A DNA stretch of 64,000 nt from Parabacteroides timonensis (lineage in GTDB: Bacteria > Bacteroidota > Bacteroidia > Bacteroidales > Tannerellaceae). Positions within the stretch are counted from its first letter, which is position 1. Each line of letters begins with the position of its first letter. Made by a program: the position numbers and the translations under genes. Below the pieces are notes generated by a model. It was not told the DNA's origin, did not search any database, and worked only from the letters and a program-made list of their open reading frames with translations. Where the stretch lies: positions 620,962 to 684,961 of the forward strand of contig NZ_LT669940.1 in assembly GCF_900128505.1 (NCBI RefSeq). Direction: 5' to 3'. Positions 16,433 to 25,410 of the stretch are shown in pieces.

Positions 16433-19135
16433 ATGAAAAACATTATTATAGGAATATTTTTACTTCTGTCTGTTTCTCTGACCCAGGCGCAGACTCCAAA
16501 TTATTATCGGAATCCGGATAAAATATATCTGGATTCCAAGTCCGGACACAATGGCGATTTCTCCTGGCAAATGTATAAAGCCGATGAAATAAAAGATCCT
16601 GCGGAGAAAATTTCACGTCCCGGTTATCAGTCCGGAGAATGGATGCCGGCAATTGTTCCGGGTACGGTCTTGAACTCACTCGTTCATAACAAAGTTTATC
16701 CCGAGCCCTATTATGGCTTGAATAATAAACTGGATAAGGATATTATCCCGGATCTGGCAAAGGTGGGGCGTGAATTTTATACCTATTGGTTTCGTACCGA
16801 ATTTAATATACCGGAGAGTTATAAAGATAAAATAGTCTGGCTCCAGGTGGATGGAATCAATTATCGCGCAGAGATCTGGGTGAATGGTCAGTTGTTGAGT
16901 TGTATGTCGGGTATGTTCAGACAAGACTATATCAACATAACGGACTATGCACAGGTCGGTAAGGCGAATGCTCTGGCTATTAAAGTGTATCCGGTGGATG
17001 TGCCGGGAACGATTAAGCCTAAACGCTGGGGAGCTGTCGGTGAATTCCATAATGGAGGTGATGGTAATATCGGATTGAATACGACCATGCTGATGAGTGT
17101 CGGCTGGGACTTTACGTTTAATGATGGTATCCGCGACCGTAATACCGGTATTTGGAAGAATATCAGTTTGTATGCCACAGACAAAGCCGTTCTACGAAAT
17201 CCTTTCATCAAATCGGATTTGGCCAAGCCCGGTTACGATTTATCCAGGCAGACTGTTAGTGTGGAAGTCACAAACCCGACTCAGCAGAAGGTTAAATGTC
17301 TTGTTAAAGGTGAAATTGTCGGTGAGAACATCTCTTTCAGTAAAGAGATTGAAATGTTCAGAGGGGAAAGGAAAGAAGTCACTTTTACTGCAGATGAATT
17401 TCCCCAGTTGATAATTAAAAATCCACGTTTGTGGTGGCCTTTATTTAAAGGAAAACCTGAACTTTATGAATTGAAAATGACAGCTCTTGTAGACGGGAAG
17501 ATATCTGATGAGGTTAAAACTCGTTTTGGTATCCGGGAAATCACATCCGACCAAAATACACCGGATCAATCACGTCAGTTCTATGTCAATGGAAAGAAAA
17601 TTTTCATTCGTGGAACCAACTGGATACCGGAAGGTATGCTTCGTACGTCAGACGAACGCACGTATGCCGAGCTTCGTTATACCAAGCAATCGGGTATAAA
17701 TCTGATCCGTATGTGGGGAGGTGGCATAGCCGAGTCCGATTACTTTTTTCAGTTGTGTGATGAAATGGGTTTTCTGGTCTGGCAGGAGTTCTGGATGACA
17801 GGAGATACGAAGCACCCTCACGACGCAGATCTCTATCTTAGCAATGTTGAGGCGACCGTCAAGCGTCTGCGCAACCATCCGTCGTTGGCTTATTATGTTT
17901 CTTCGAATGAAAGTACCGAGATGCCGGGAGCCAAAGATTTGATTATGAAATTGGATGGAACCAGAGGATATCAGATGCAATCGGAATGTGACGGAGTGCA
18001 CGATGGTAGCCCTTATAAACAGGTCAATCCAATGCAACATTATGAAAATACAGCCTCAGAACGTGGTAGTCGTGTCGACGGCTTCAATCCGGAATACGGT
18101 GCTCCGACAATTCCTACTGTTGAAACTTTGCGGGAAGTGATGGATGAGAAGGATTTATGGCCGATCAACAAAGAAGTATGGGATTATCATGATGGTGGTG
18201 GTTTCCATCTGATGACGTCCATGTATACGGATCTGACAAATAACTATGGAACGTCTTCTTCCATTGAAGAGTTCGTAGCCAAAGGACAATTGGTAGGGGC
18301 AATGAATTCCAAATCGATATGGGAAGTGTGGAACTATAACAAGTTTGATTATGGCGATCGTTATGCTTCCGGCCTGTTATTCTGGTATCATAATTGTCCG
18401 GTACGCCAGGTGTGTGCCCGTATGTGGGATTATTCCCTGGAACCGACAGCTTCGCTTTATCATACGCAAAATGCTTTGGCGCCGTTGCATCCCCAGTTTG
18501 ATTATCTGAAAAATACGGTTTCTGTATACAATGATTATTATCGTTCGTTTAAAGGGTATAAGGTAACGGCCGAGGTGTATGATATAAAAAGTAAGAAAGT
18601 CTGGGCGAAGAGCCAGGCGGTTGACTTACCGGAGGATGGTGTTGCCAATGACGTTTTTGTCATCGACTTTCCTGCAAATATTTCCCAGGTGCATTTCATA
18701 AAACTTTATTTGTATGACGATAAGGGTAAATTGGTGTCGGATAATTTTTACTGGCGTTCCAATGATAAATATGAAGGTTCAAAAACGTTGACGGGGCCGA
18801 CTTCTTCCGGTTTTGAGAGTCTGGCCGATTTGAAGGAAGTGGCACTTGAGGTAAAGTCCGGTGTCTCTAAAAAGGAGGATTGGCAGGTCATGGAACTGAG
18901 TATTCAAAATCCATCTTCTTCAATCGCATTCTTCGTTCAGTTGCAATATATAGATCAAAACGGAAAACCGGTGAGACCTAGTTTCTACAGCGATAATTTC
19001 TTTTCTTTATTACCGGGAGAGTCTAAAAAAATAGTTGTAGAAACAGCTTTAAAGAATCTTCCGGAGAAGGGACAGTTTATTGTGAAGGGATGGAATGTGA
19101 AATCTCAAGATGTCAAGGTCGTTTTTGCACGCTAA
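16433..19135 (+). CDS. GH2-family exo-glycosidase, beta-mannosidase/exo-glucosaminidase-like
   Basis: A 900-residue secreted GH2 enzyme (signal peptide MKNIIIGIFLLLSVSLTQAQ), 10 bases downstream of GH130. Domain order: galactose-binding jelly roll (VPGTVLNSLVHNKVYPEPYYGLN, WVNGQLLSCMSGMFRQDY), immunoglobulin-like sandwich, TIM barrel (FIRGTNWIPEGML, NLIRMWGGGIAESDYFF) and carboxyl sandwiches. E493 in YVSSNESTE is the likely acid/base. The nucleophile is not obvious. The architecture resembles exo-beta-D-glucosaminidases and beta-mannosidases; with GH130 next door a mannoside is attractive, but the substrate remains unassigned. Confidence 0.75.
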   Translation: MKNIIIGIFLLLSVSLTQAQTPNYYRNPDKIYLDSKSGHNGDFSWQMYKADEIKDPAEKISRPGYQSGEWMPAIVPGTVLNSLVHNKVYPEPYYGLNNKLDKDIIPDLAKVGREFYTYWFRTEFNIPESYKDKIVWLQVDGINYRAEIWVNGQLLSCMSGMFRQDYINITDYAQVGKANALAIKVYPVDVPGTIKPKRWGAVGEFHNGGDGNIGLNTTMLMSVGWDFTFNDGIRDRNTGIWKNISLYATDKAVLRNPFIKSDLAKPGYDLSRQTVSVEVTNPTQQKVKCLVKGEIVGENISFSKEIEMFRGERKEVTFTADEFPQLIIKNPRLWWPLFKGKPELYELKMTALVDGKISDEVKTRFGIREITSDQNTPDQSRQFYVNGKKIFIRGTNWIPEGMLRTSDERTYAELRYTKQSGINLIRMWGGGIAESDYFFQLCDEMGFLVWQEFWMTGDTKHPHDADLYLSNVEATVKRLRNHPSLAYYVSSNESTEMPGAKDLIMKLDGTRGYQMQSECDGVHDGSPYKQVNPMQHYENTASERGSRVDGFNPEYGAPTIPTVETLREVMDEKDLWPINKEVWDYHDGGGFHLMTSMYTDLTNNYGTSSSIEEFVAKGQLVGAMNSKSIWEVWNYNKFDYGDRYASGLLFWYHNCPVRQVCARMWDYSLEPTASLYHTQNALAPLHPQFDYLKNTVSVYNDYYRSFKGYKVTAEVYDIKSKKVWAKSQAVDLPEDGVANDVFVIDFPANISQVHFIKLYLYDDKGKLVSDNFYWRSNDKYEGSKTLTGPTSSGFESLADLKEVALEVKSGVSKKEDWQVMELSIQNPSSSIAFFVQLQYIDQNGKPVRPSFYSDNFFSLLPGESKKIVVETALKNLPEKGQFIVKGWNVKSQDVKVVFAR

Positions 19136-19158
19136 CAGGGCGTGTTATGCCTATGCCC

Positions 19159-19477
19159 TTCACCTGTCACAATCAATATATGTTATTGTAAAACAGTTGG
19201 TTCCTGTGAAGGCCGACGTTTCACAAGGGTTATGTAGCTTTAACAAAGAAGTCCTGTCTTTTGAATATAAAAGTCCTGACCTTTAAAGACAAAAGTCCTG
19301 ACTTTACATTTCAAAAGTCAGGACTTTTCCAACGGGTAGTTATCGAAGAAAAAGCGGTGACTACCCGTTTGTCGTCGGGTACTTACCGGTTTCCGATGGG
19401 GTGGGTATTTGATGCTGTCACAAGGACGTGTCACAGGAAAAAGCATATATACAGCTAGTTGCATGGTGTGACAGGTG
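19159..19477. repeat. Intergenic region with a long-range inverted repeat
   Basis: The 389-base gap between the converging GH2 and phosphoesterase genes contains no gene. CACCTGTCACA at 19161-19171 recurs inverted as TGTGACAGGTG at 19467-19477. A palindromic array and terminator lie between them. Confidence 0.5.
19248..19328. repeat. Four AAAGTCCTGACTTT-type palindromes with 22-bp period; last pair forms a terminator
   Basis: Units start near 19248, 19270, 19291 and 19314. The first three are direct copies with small changes (AAGTCCTGTCTTTT, AAAGTCCTGACCTTT, AAAAGTCCTGACTTT); the fourth is inverted. Units three and four (19291-19305 and 19314-19328) pair perfectly over 15 bp with an 8-base loop, making a strong symmetrical terminator-like hairpin between convergent genes. 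Confidence 0.85.
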
Positions 19478-19524
19478 AGACGTGTCCGGCGCGGACTCGG
19501 TGGGCAACGCGTGTATCTGTTTAT

Positions 19525-20649
19525 TTATTTGAACTTGATGTGTAAAACAACCAACTCTGATACCGTTCCGACGCGGTAAGGCGGACCGGCTACGCCGATA
19601 CCCGATGATACATAAAATTGGGTCGGGCCTTTTTTATGATATCCGTAAGGACATTCGTAAATAAGTTTCATCAGTAGTGGATAAGGCCATAACTGTCCGT
19701 TGTGGGTATGGCCATGGAGCCCCAGATCTACACCATTCATTGTCATCTCGGCGAACGACCAGGGCTGATGATCCATTACGATAATCGGTTTGGTCGTATC
19801 GATATCGGCCATCAGGGTATGCAATGCATTACGTTTTTTATTGACATAATCGTCTCTGCCGATCAGATAGAAAGAAGAGTCGGGTTGCACTACCGAGTCG
19901 ATCAGTAATGTTGCTCCCGTCTTTTTCAGCCAACGGTATTTGGCAAAACGGTTGGCGCGGTATTCATGGTTACCGTTAACCACATAAACACCTAGGGGGG
20001 CCTTTAGTTGTTGAAGGTCGTCTTCTATGCGTTCGTTTTCTGCAAACCGCGATTCGTAGTCCATGATATCTCCTACCAGGAGCACCATGTCCGGATGTTG
20101 TGCATTACTCATTGCCACATATCGTTGAACCATTTTTTTTCCTATCACTTCCCCGATATGCAGGTCACTCATCATCACGATGGTCAGGCTGTCGCGCTGG
20201 CTGGAACCTTTGGGTAGCGTAACATACACCTCTTTGACAATCGGATGGGCTACGGTCAGATAAGCTTTGATCATCAAACCGGTGACTCCGACGATAATGA
20301 GAAAGAATAAAGTCAGCTTTGTTTCTTTCCAGTGGTTGGTTATCCATTGGGGAAACCAGTGGAAGAAACGGTTTGACAACCGGATCACTTCCAGTGTCAG
20401 GAGCGAAAGTGTGATGTATATGGAGGCAATATACCAACTGTTACAGATATATTGTATGGTGGTCATTATGTTATCCGGCAGCTCGTTGCGGAAAATAAAA
20501 CCAAAGAAATAGAGAGCCAGTTCAAGAATGAAGAACAACGCATAAGGAATACGCCAGCTTTTCTTTGCCGGTATTGCCTGGTATCCCCGCCAGAAGATAT
20601 AGGGATTCAGCAACAATTGTGCTACAATTGATTGAATAAAGACTTTCAT
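19525..20649 (-). CDS. Membrane-anchored metallophosphoesterase (YkuE/YaeI-like), paralogue 1
   Basis: A 374-residue protein with several amino-terminal membrane helices (first about 160 residues) followed by a calcineurin-like phosphoesterase domain. Metal-binding motifs in order: MSDLHIGE, LLVGDIMD, VNGNHEYR, MDHQPW and GLHGHTHNGQLWP. Such proteins are metal-dependent phosphodiesterases or UDP-sugar/lipid pyrophosphatases at the membrane; the substrate is unknown. It is 12 bases downstream of a paralogue of similar layout, indicating a tandem duplication in one operon. Confidence 0.85.
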   Translation of the reverse strand: MKVFIQSIVAQLLLNPYIFWRGYQAIPAKKSWRIPYALFFILELALYFFGFIFRNELPDNIMTTIQYICNSWYIASIYITLSLLTLEVIRLSNRFFHWFPQWITNHWKETKLTLFFLIIVGVTGLMIKAYLTVAHPIVKEVYVTLPKGSSQRDSLTIVMMSDLHIGEVIGKKMVQRYVAMSNAQHPDMVLLVGDIMDYESRFAENERIEDDLQQLKAPLGVYVVNGNHEYRANRFAKYRWLKKTGATLLIDSVVQPDSSFYLIGRDDYVNKKRNALHTLMADIDTTKPIIVMDHQPWSFAEMTMNGVDLGLHGHTHNGQLWPYPLLMKLIYECPYGYHKKGPTQFYVSSGIGVAGPPYRVGTVSELVVLHIKFK

Positions 20650-20661
20650 ACCTTGTTTCTC

Positions 20662-21753
20662 TTACTTGAACGTGATATTGAATACCACCATTTCACTGTT
20701 TGTCCCGATACGGAAAGGGGGACCCCATAACGATAATCCTGAAGATACATAAACATGGCTGTTACCCCACTGTTTGTATCCGTAGCTTTGTTCGAACAAA
20801 TGGTCTGTCACCAGACTCATCGGCCAGATCTGTCCGCGGTGCGTATGTCCGCTGAATTGCAGGTCGATACCAGTCTTTGCTGTTTCCTGCAGGTCATACG
20901 GTTGATGATCTAAAAGGATAACAGGTTTGGAGGGATCAATGTTTTGTGCCAGTGCCTGAAGGGATAACCGGGAAGGGTTATGGCGGTCGTCACGGCCGGC
21001 CAGTTGAAGCCCGTTGGGAAGAGTAACAACCGTATCACGTAACAACCGGATGGGAGTAGACTGGATAAAGTCGACGCTTTTCTTTATTCCACTGATATAT
21101 TCGTGGTTACCGGGTACCATGTAAATGCCTTGCGGCGCCTTCAGTTGCGATAACTCTTCCTGCATATTTTCAGCATAAAGAGGGGTGACACTGTTATCGA
21201 TCAAGTCCCCTCCGATAAGAATCAGATCCGGCTGCTGGGCATTAATCATATTCACATATTTCTTCAACTGTGTCTTGTTTGTTCCATATCCCAGATGAAC
21301 ATCACTGATAGCGACCACCTTCATTGCCTGTTGATTACTGTTGGCAGACTTGTTGATAACTATGTTGATAACTTCTGTATTAGGGTGTTGATAATGATAA
21401 TACCCATAGCTTAACAAGCAGAGTGTCAGTAGGAAAGATATGTAAAATCCATATTTAAAACTCCCGTTGAAAAGTTTGAATAGATCAAACGCTATCAACG
21501 AGAGTACCATATACAATGTGAAAACAAGCCATCCCGTCCCGATCTCATGAATCGTATGAGCCAATACATCCGGATATTTAATATTCCTTGCCAGCATGCT
21601 GACAACAAATGAAAGCGCACAGCTCCAGAATAATACTGTCAGGAGCACCTTTACTCCGAAAGGCTGAGCAACAAGTGCCTGCGCTCCTCTGATAAATATA
21701 TAGATATTTCCGGCAAAATAAGCGCAGAAGATGGCAATGAAAATTATAGGCAT
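20662..21753 (-). CDS. Membrane-anchored metallophosphoesterase (YkuE/YaeI-like), paralogue 2
   Basis: A 363-residue paralogue of the gene downstream: amino-terminal membrane helices (MPIIFIAIFCAYFAGNIYIF and others) then the phosphoesterase motifs ISDVHLGYG, LIGGDLID, VPGNHEY, LDHQPYD and FSGHTHRGQIWP. The ATG at 21753 is preferred to an upstream TTG because the -7 box at 21770-21777 places the transcript start between them. First gene of the two-gene minus-strand operon. Confidence 0.85.
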   Translation of the reverse strand: MPIIFIAIFCAYFAGNIYIFIRGAQALVAQPFGVKVLLTVLFWSCALSFVVSMLARNIKYPDVLAHTIHEIGTGWLVFTLYMVLSLIAFDLFKLFNGSFKYGFYISFLLTLCLLSYGYYHYQHPNTEVINIVINKSANSNQQAMKVVAISDVHLGYGTNKTQLKKYVNMINAQQPDLILIGGDLIDNSVTPLYAENMQEELSQLKAPQGIYMVPGNHEYISGIKKSVDFIQSTPIRLLRDTVVTLPNGLQLAGRDDRHNPSRLSLQALAQNIDPSKPVILLDHQPYDLQETAKTGIDLQFSGHTHRGQIWPMSLVTDHLFEQSYGYKQWGNSHVYVSSGLSLWGPPFRIGTNSEMVVFNITFK

Positions 21754-21769
21754 TTTGTCAAATTTTCGG

Positions 21770-21777
21770 CAAAGATA
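21770..21777 (-). promoter_or_regulatory. -7 box of the metallophosphoesterase operon
   Basis: Minus-strand TATCTTTG, 16 bases before the ATG at 21753. A second minus-strand TATCTTTG at 21853-21860 may be an additional upstream promoter. Between them lies a 9-bp inverted repeat (AAAATGAAC 21798-21806, GTTCATTTT 21809-21817) that could be an operator or weak terminator of the nitroreductase gene. Confidence 0.6.
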
Positions 21778-21889
21778 ATGCAAACCGAGAGCAGAATAAA
21801 ATGAACTTGTTCATTTTTTATGCCAAGGTGCAGCTTCTCTTCGCTTTTTCAGCAAAGATAGCGAACGCGTATTGATTCTGCAAATGGTC

Positions 21890-22522
21890 TTATTTTGGAT
21901 ATCCTACCGGATTATTCATCATTAACACCTGGCTGTCGGATAGCTTGAGTATCTTCTTCAGTGCGTTTTGATCCATCGATGCACGAGGTACAGTTGAAAG
22001 GCCTATGCCGGCACAACAGAGGTTAATGTTCTGCGACACAATGCCTGCGTCCATCGCTGCCATTAACTTAGTCTGGTCGGAAACATTTCCGAAGCGCGAC
22101 AGGTCGGATACGAGAACAAGGCAAAGCGGAGCATCCTTCACGAAATCCTGTCCTCCTCCAACAGCGGCGCGATGGTCGCCTTTAGCTATGGGATTCAATG
22201 CGTGTGCTTTTGCATCATATAGATAAGCACCCTCTTTCATAATTACATAAACATCAATGTCCTGTTTATTCAGTGCCGAAGGAGCGGTACGTTTCCCGTC
22301 TGTACGGTTAATGCCGTTAGCAGCCCACAACAAGTCTGAAAGGTCTTGAATGTTTATATCCTTTGCTGCATATTCACGGTCGGAATGACGATCGGAAAAT
22401 GCTTTCATAACAGCTGTTCCACGAGCTTTGTCGGGAGCATTGAGCTTGATAACTTTTAGTTCCTGTGCATTCATTGCGGTAATAAATAATAAAGCGGTTA
22501 AAATCAATGAAATCTGTCTCAT
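21890..22522 (-). CDS. Periplasmic nitroreductase-family flavoprotein (SagB-type)
   Basis: A 210-residue protein of the nitroreductase fold, which binds FMN and uses NAD(P)H in cytoplasmic members. The amino-terminal signal peptide (MRQISLILTALLFITAMNAQ) sends it to the periplasm, so the electron donor there is unclear. Recognisable motifs are FSDRHSDREYAAKDI (FMN phosphate contacts), DLLWAANGINR and the carboxyl AGIGLSTVPRAS. The natural substrate is unknown. The gene is divergent from the TonB-dependent barrel gene. Confidence 0.8.
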   Translation of the reverse strand: MRQISLILTALLFITAMNAQELKVIKLNAPDKARGTAVMKAFSDRHSDREYAAKDINIQDLSDLLWAANGINRTDGKRTAPSALNKQDIDVYVIMKEGAYLYDAKAHALNPIAKGDHRAAVGGGQDFVKDAPLCLVLVSDLSRFGNVSDQTKLMAAMDAGIVSQNINLCCAGIGLSTVPRASMDQNALKKILKLSDSQVLMMNNPVGYPK

Positions 22523-22549
22523 ATCTATATTTATTAATAGTAAGTCTTA

Positions 22550-22557
22550 CAAATTTA
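22550..22557 (-). promoter_or_regulatory. -7 box of the nitroreductase gene
   Basis: Minus-strand TAAATTTG, 27 bases before the ATG at 22522, within the 199-base divergent intergenic region. Confidence 0.45.
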
Positions 22558-22641
22558 AAAGAAATTCATCTAATCAAACAGCAAAATACATCTTTTACAT
22601 TTCTTTAATCTCGCTAAGTACGAAAGGTTCGTAGATTCTTT

Positions 22642-22649
22642 TACATTTG
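22642..22649 (+). promoter_or_regulatory. -7 box of the TonB-dependent barrel gene
   Basis: TACATTTG, followed by a leader of roughly 65 bases before the ATG at 22722. Confidence 0.45.
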
Positions 22650-22721
22650 CAACGGATTTACAGTAAATAATAACGATTTATATAAAAGATCAATCGATAA
22701 CTTCTAAATTCTTTAAATTTG

Positions 22722-25262
22722 ATGAAAGAAAAACTGCTCTACTTATTGTTGGTGTTGATGATGGCTACGCCTTTGTGTGCGCAGAACCAAAATGCCGCTG
22801 ATTACACGATCAAGGGACAGGTCGTTGATTCCCTGTCTAATGAAACAGTTCCTTATGCCACATTGAGCATCGCTTTGGCAAACGCTCCGCAGAATGCGAT
22901 CAAACTGTTGGCTTGTGATGATGACGGAAAGTTTACTACTACACTGAAGCAACCAGGCAAGTATGTTATGTCTATGCAGTCGTTAGGAAAAGTCCCTGCC
23001 GTGAAACGTTTTACCTTGTCCGAAGGCAAGAAGAGCCTGGATTTAGGCAAATTATTTATGAATGACGATACCCAGCAACTGAATGAGGTGACTGTTGTTG
23101 CCCAGAAGCCATTGGTGACGGTGGAAGTCGATAAAATAACTTATAGCCTGGATGACGATCCGGAAGCCAAGACCAATAATGCCTTGGAAATGTTCCGGAA
23201 AGTCCCGATGATTACTGTCGATGGTGAGGACAAGATCCAGTTGAAAGGTTCATCCAACTATAAAATATATATGAATGGTAAGCCTTCCAACCTGCTGAGT
23301 GGTGAGAATGCTTCCGACGTATTGAAAAGTATGCCGGCAAGCTCTATCAAAAATATTGAGGTGATAACCGATCCGGGTTCCAAATATGATGCAGAAGGTG
23401 TTGGTGGTATTATCAATATTATTACATCAAAAAATGCTATGCAGGGATATACAGGTACGGTGCGTGCCAATGCCAGTTCATTGGGTAGTTTTGGTGGCGG
23501 TGGATATGTATCTTTGAAAGTCGGTAACCTGGGTCTTACTGCAAACTATGGCTATAATAATCGTAATTCGCCATGGAATGATTCTCATAGCGAACGCGAG
23601 ACATATAAAGATTGGCTGGCCGAAGATAAGCCCACTAAACTGATTGAAGATGGACGTGCCAAAAATAAGGGACCATTCCAATACGGTTATCTGGAAGCTA
23701 GTTATGAAATAGATACCCTGAATTTGATCAGCGTAGGTGCTAATTTGTTTAGAGGGAAAAACAAAAGCTTTTCGGAACTGGATGCCGTTTTGAATCCGTT
23801 GGGAGGTAATGTTAGTGAACCGGTGGTGCCGATTTATAGCTTCCATCGTAACAGTAATTCCGAAAGCACTTTCGGTTCGACAGACGTGAATGTCGATTAT
23901 CAGCACTCAACCAGTAAAAAAGATGAGTTACTGACAGTTTCCTATCGTTTTAGTCAGTCGCCGAATGATAACGAAAGCCGTACGGAACTTTCGGATGTTG
24001 TTACCTATTATTTGGAAGAAGATTATCCGAAGTGGAATATCAACGATGCATCGACTATTGAACATACGGGTCAGGTGGATTATACTACTCCTCTTTTTGA
24101 AAAACAAACACTTGAAGCCGGTGTGAAATATATCAACCGTCAGAATAAGAGTAACACGCTGGAGCAGATCTATGACGATGCGACCGACATTTGGGTGGAT
24201 CAGAAGAAAGACAATAGCAAGTTCCGTCATACACAACATATTTATTCTGCTTATCTGGGTTATTTGATACGTCTGAATAAATTTGGTATCAAAGCCGGAT
24301 TACGTGGAGAAGGAACGAGTTTGAATGCCAAGTACGCATTGAAGCCGGCTCTCGATTTCAGTTCAGATTATTTTGATCTGGTTCCGAATGCCACCCTGAC
24401 GTATCAGCTGGATATGTCGACCCAGATCCGTTTAGGATATAATATGCGTATCCAGCGACCGGGTATCTGGTATCTAAACCCATATATAAACGATTCTAAT
24501 CCACAGAATATATCTCAGGGTAATCCTAATCTGGAATCGGAAAAGAGTAATAATGTCAACTTGAACTTTAGTAAGTTTACTCAGAAGTTCAGTATCAATG
24601 CCAGCTTAAGTTATACTTTTGTTAATAATCCGATTGAAAGTTATTCATTCGTGGCTGATTTCCCATCTGACGATCCCCGTTCACAATACAATGGTGCAAA
24701 ATGGAATACGTATGATAATATCGGGAAAAAGCAGCAGGTGGGTATGTTCTTGTACGGTAACTGGTCGCCAAATACTTGGTTCCGTATCTATATGAATGGT
24801 GGTATCGATTATACAGATTTGAAAGCTCCTTCTTTGAATCTCGAAAAAGATGGTGTCAGCGGACGTATCTTTGCCGGAACGCAGTTTACGTTACCAAAAG
24901 ACTTCCGTATTAATTTGCATGGAGGTTACTTCAGTCCGTGGATACAATTACAAAGTAAAATGTCTCCATTCTATTTTGCAGGTCTGAATGTCAGCAAGGA
25001 TTTCCTGAAAAAGAAATTATCTGTTTCTGTGGGGGCAAATAACCCATTCTGGAAGACTATGAAGATGAAAACAACAACGAACAGTGCTGATTTCCATGAT
25101 GTATCAACCAACTGGCGTAGTGCCCGTGAATTCCGTTTCAGCATCTCATACCGTTTCGGTACGATGAAAGGACAGATTAAGAAAGTGAAACGTGGTATCA
25201 GTAATGATGACTCGAAAGGTGGTGGTGAAAATAACCAGGGAGGTGGCGAACAGGCTATGTAA
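22722..25262 (+). CDS. TonB-dependent outer-membrane beta-barrel protein (OMP_b-brl_3 type)
   Basis: An 846-residue outer-membrane receptor. The ATG at 22722 (a TTG lies one codon upstream) starts a signal peptide ending in CAQ. A carboxypeptidase-regulatory-like domain follows (YTIKGQVVDSLSNETVPYATL), then a plug (EMFRKVPMITVDGEDKIQLKG, IEVITDPGSKYDAEGVGGIINI) and a barrel rich in aromatic strand ends. The Gly-rich tail (GGGENNQGGGEQAM) is unusual for a barrel end. It has no SusD partner, so it is not a classical SusC; ligand unknown. Confidence 0.88.
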   Translation: MKEKLLYLLLVLMMATPLCAQNQNAADYTIKGQVVDSLSNETVPYATLSIALANAPQNAIKLLACDDDGKFTTTLKQPGKYVMSMQSLGKVPAVKRFTLSEGKKSLDLGKLFMNDDTQQLNEVTVVAQKPLVTVEVDKITYSLDDDPEAKTNNALEMFRKVPMITVDGEDKIQLKGSSNYKIYMNGKPSNLLSGENASDVLKSMPASSIKNIEVITDPGSKYDAEGVGGIINIITSKNAMQGYTGTVRANASSLGSFGGGGYVSLKVGNLGLTANYGYNNRNSPWNDSHSERETYKDWLAEDKPTKLIEDGRAKNKGPFQYGYLEASYEIDTLNLISVGANLFRGKNKSFSELDAVLNPLGGNVSEPVVPIYSFHRNSNSESTFGSTDVNVDYQHSTSKKDELLTVSYRFSQSPNDNESRTELSDVVTYYLEEDYPKWNINDASTIEHTGQVDYTTPLFEKQTLEAGVKYINRQNKSNTLEQIYDDATDIWVDQKKDNSKFRHTQHIYSAYLGYLIRLNKFGIKAGLRGEGTSLNAKYALKPALDFSSDYFDLVPNATLTYQLDMSTQIRLGYNMRIQRPGIWYLNPYINDSNPQNISQGNPNLESEKSNNVNLNFSKFTQKFSINASLSYTFVNNPIESYSFVADFPSDDPRSQYNGAKWNTYDNIGKKQQVGMFLYGNWSPNTWFRIYMNGGIDYTDLKAPSLNLEKDGVSGRIFAGTQFTLPKDFRINLHGGYFSPWIQLQSKMSPFYFAGLNVSKDFLKKKLSVSVGANNPFWKTMKMKTTTNSADFHDVSTNWRSAREFRFSISYRFGTMKGQIKKVKRGISNDDSKGGGENNQGGGEQAM

Positions 25263-25284
25263 TTATCAATGATAAATAGAGTAA

Positions 25285-25313
25285 GGTCCGGGTAGAAATA
25301 TCCGGACTTTTTT
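25285..25313 (+). terminator. Terminator after the TonB-dependent barrel gene
   Basis: GTCCGG (25286-25291) pairs with CCGGAC (25302-25307), followed by seven T. Confidence 0.8.
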
Positions 25314-25319
25314 GTTTTT

Positions 25320-25385
25320 GGACAAAAAAGTACCTTTTCTTAGACAAAAAGTGTCTTTCATCCTAAAAGTATCGTTTTATCTTTG
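25320..25385 (+). promoter_or_regulatory. Candidate HTCS-controlled promoter of the GH2 gene
   Basis: Direct repeats GGACAAAAAAGTACC (25320-25334) and AGACAAAAAGTGTC (25342-25355) have their GAC trinucleotides exactly 22 bp apart (25321, 25343). The -7 box TATCTTTG (25378-25385) begins exactly 35 bp after the second GAC. The same spacing is found at 33390-33456 and, on the minus strand, at 27641-27708. This suits a dimeric AraC-type DNA-binding domain such as that of the sensor at 36701-40726. Confidence 0.75.
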
Positions 25386-25410
25386 CTCTCAGAATAAAGA
25401 AAGAAATAAC

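Noticed and set aside
19161..19477. Third invertible segment bounded by CACCTGTCACA/TGTGACAGGTG
   Set aside because: The repeats are only 11-12 bp and lie between convergent genes, with no promoter inside that inversion would redirect to a gene.
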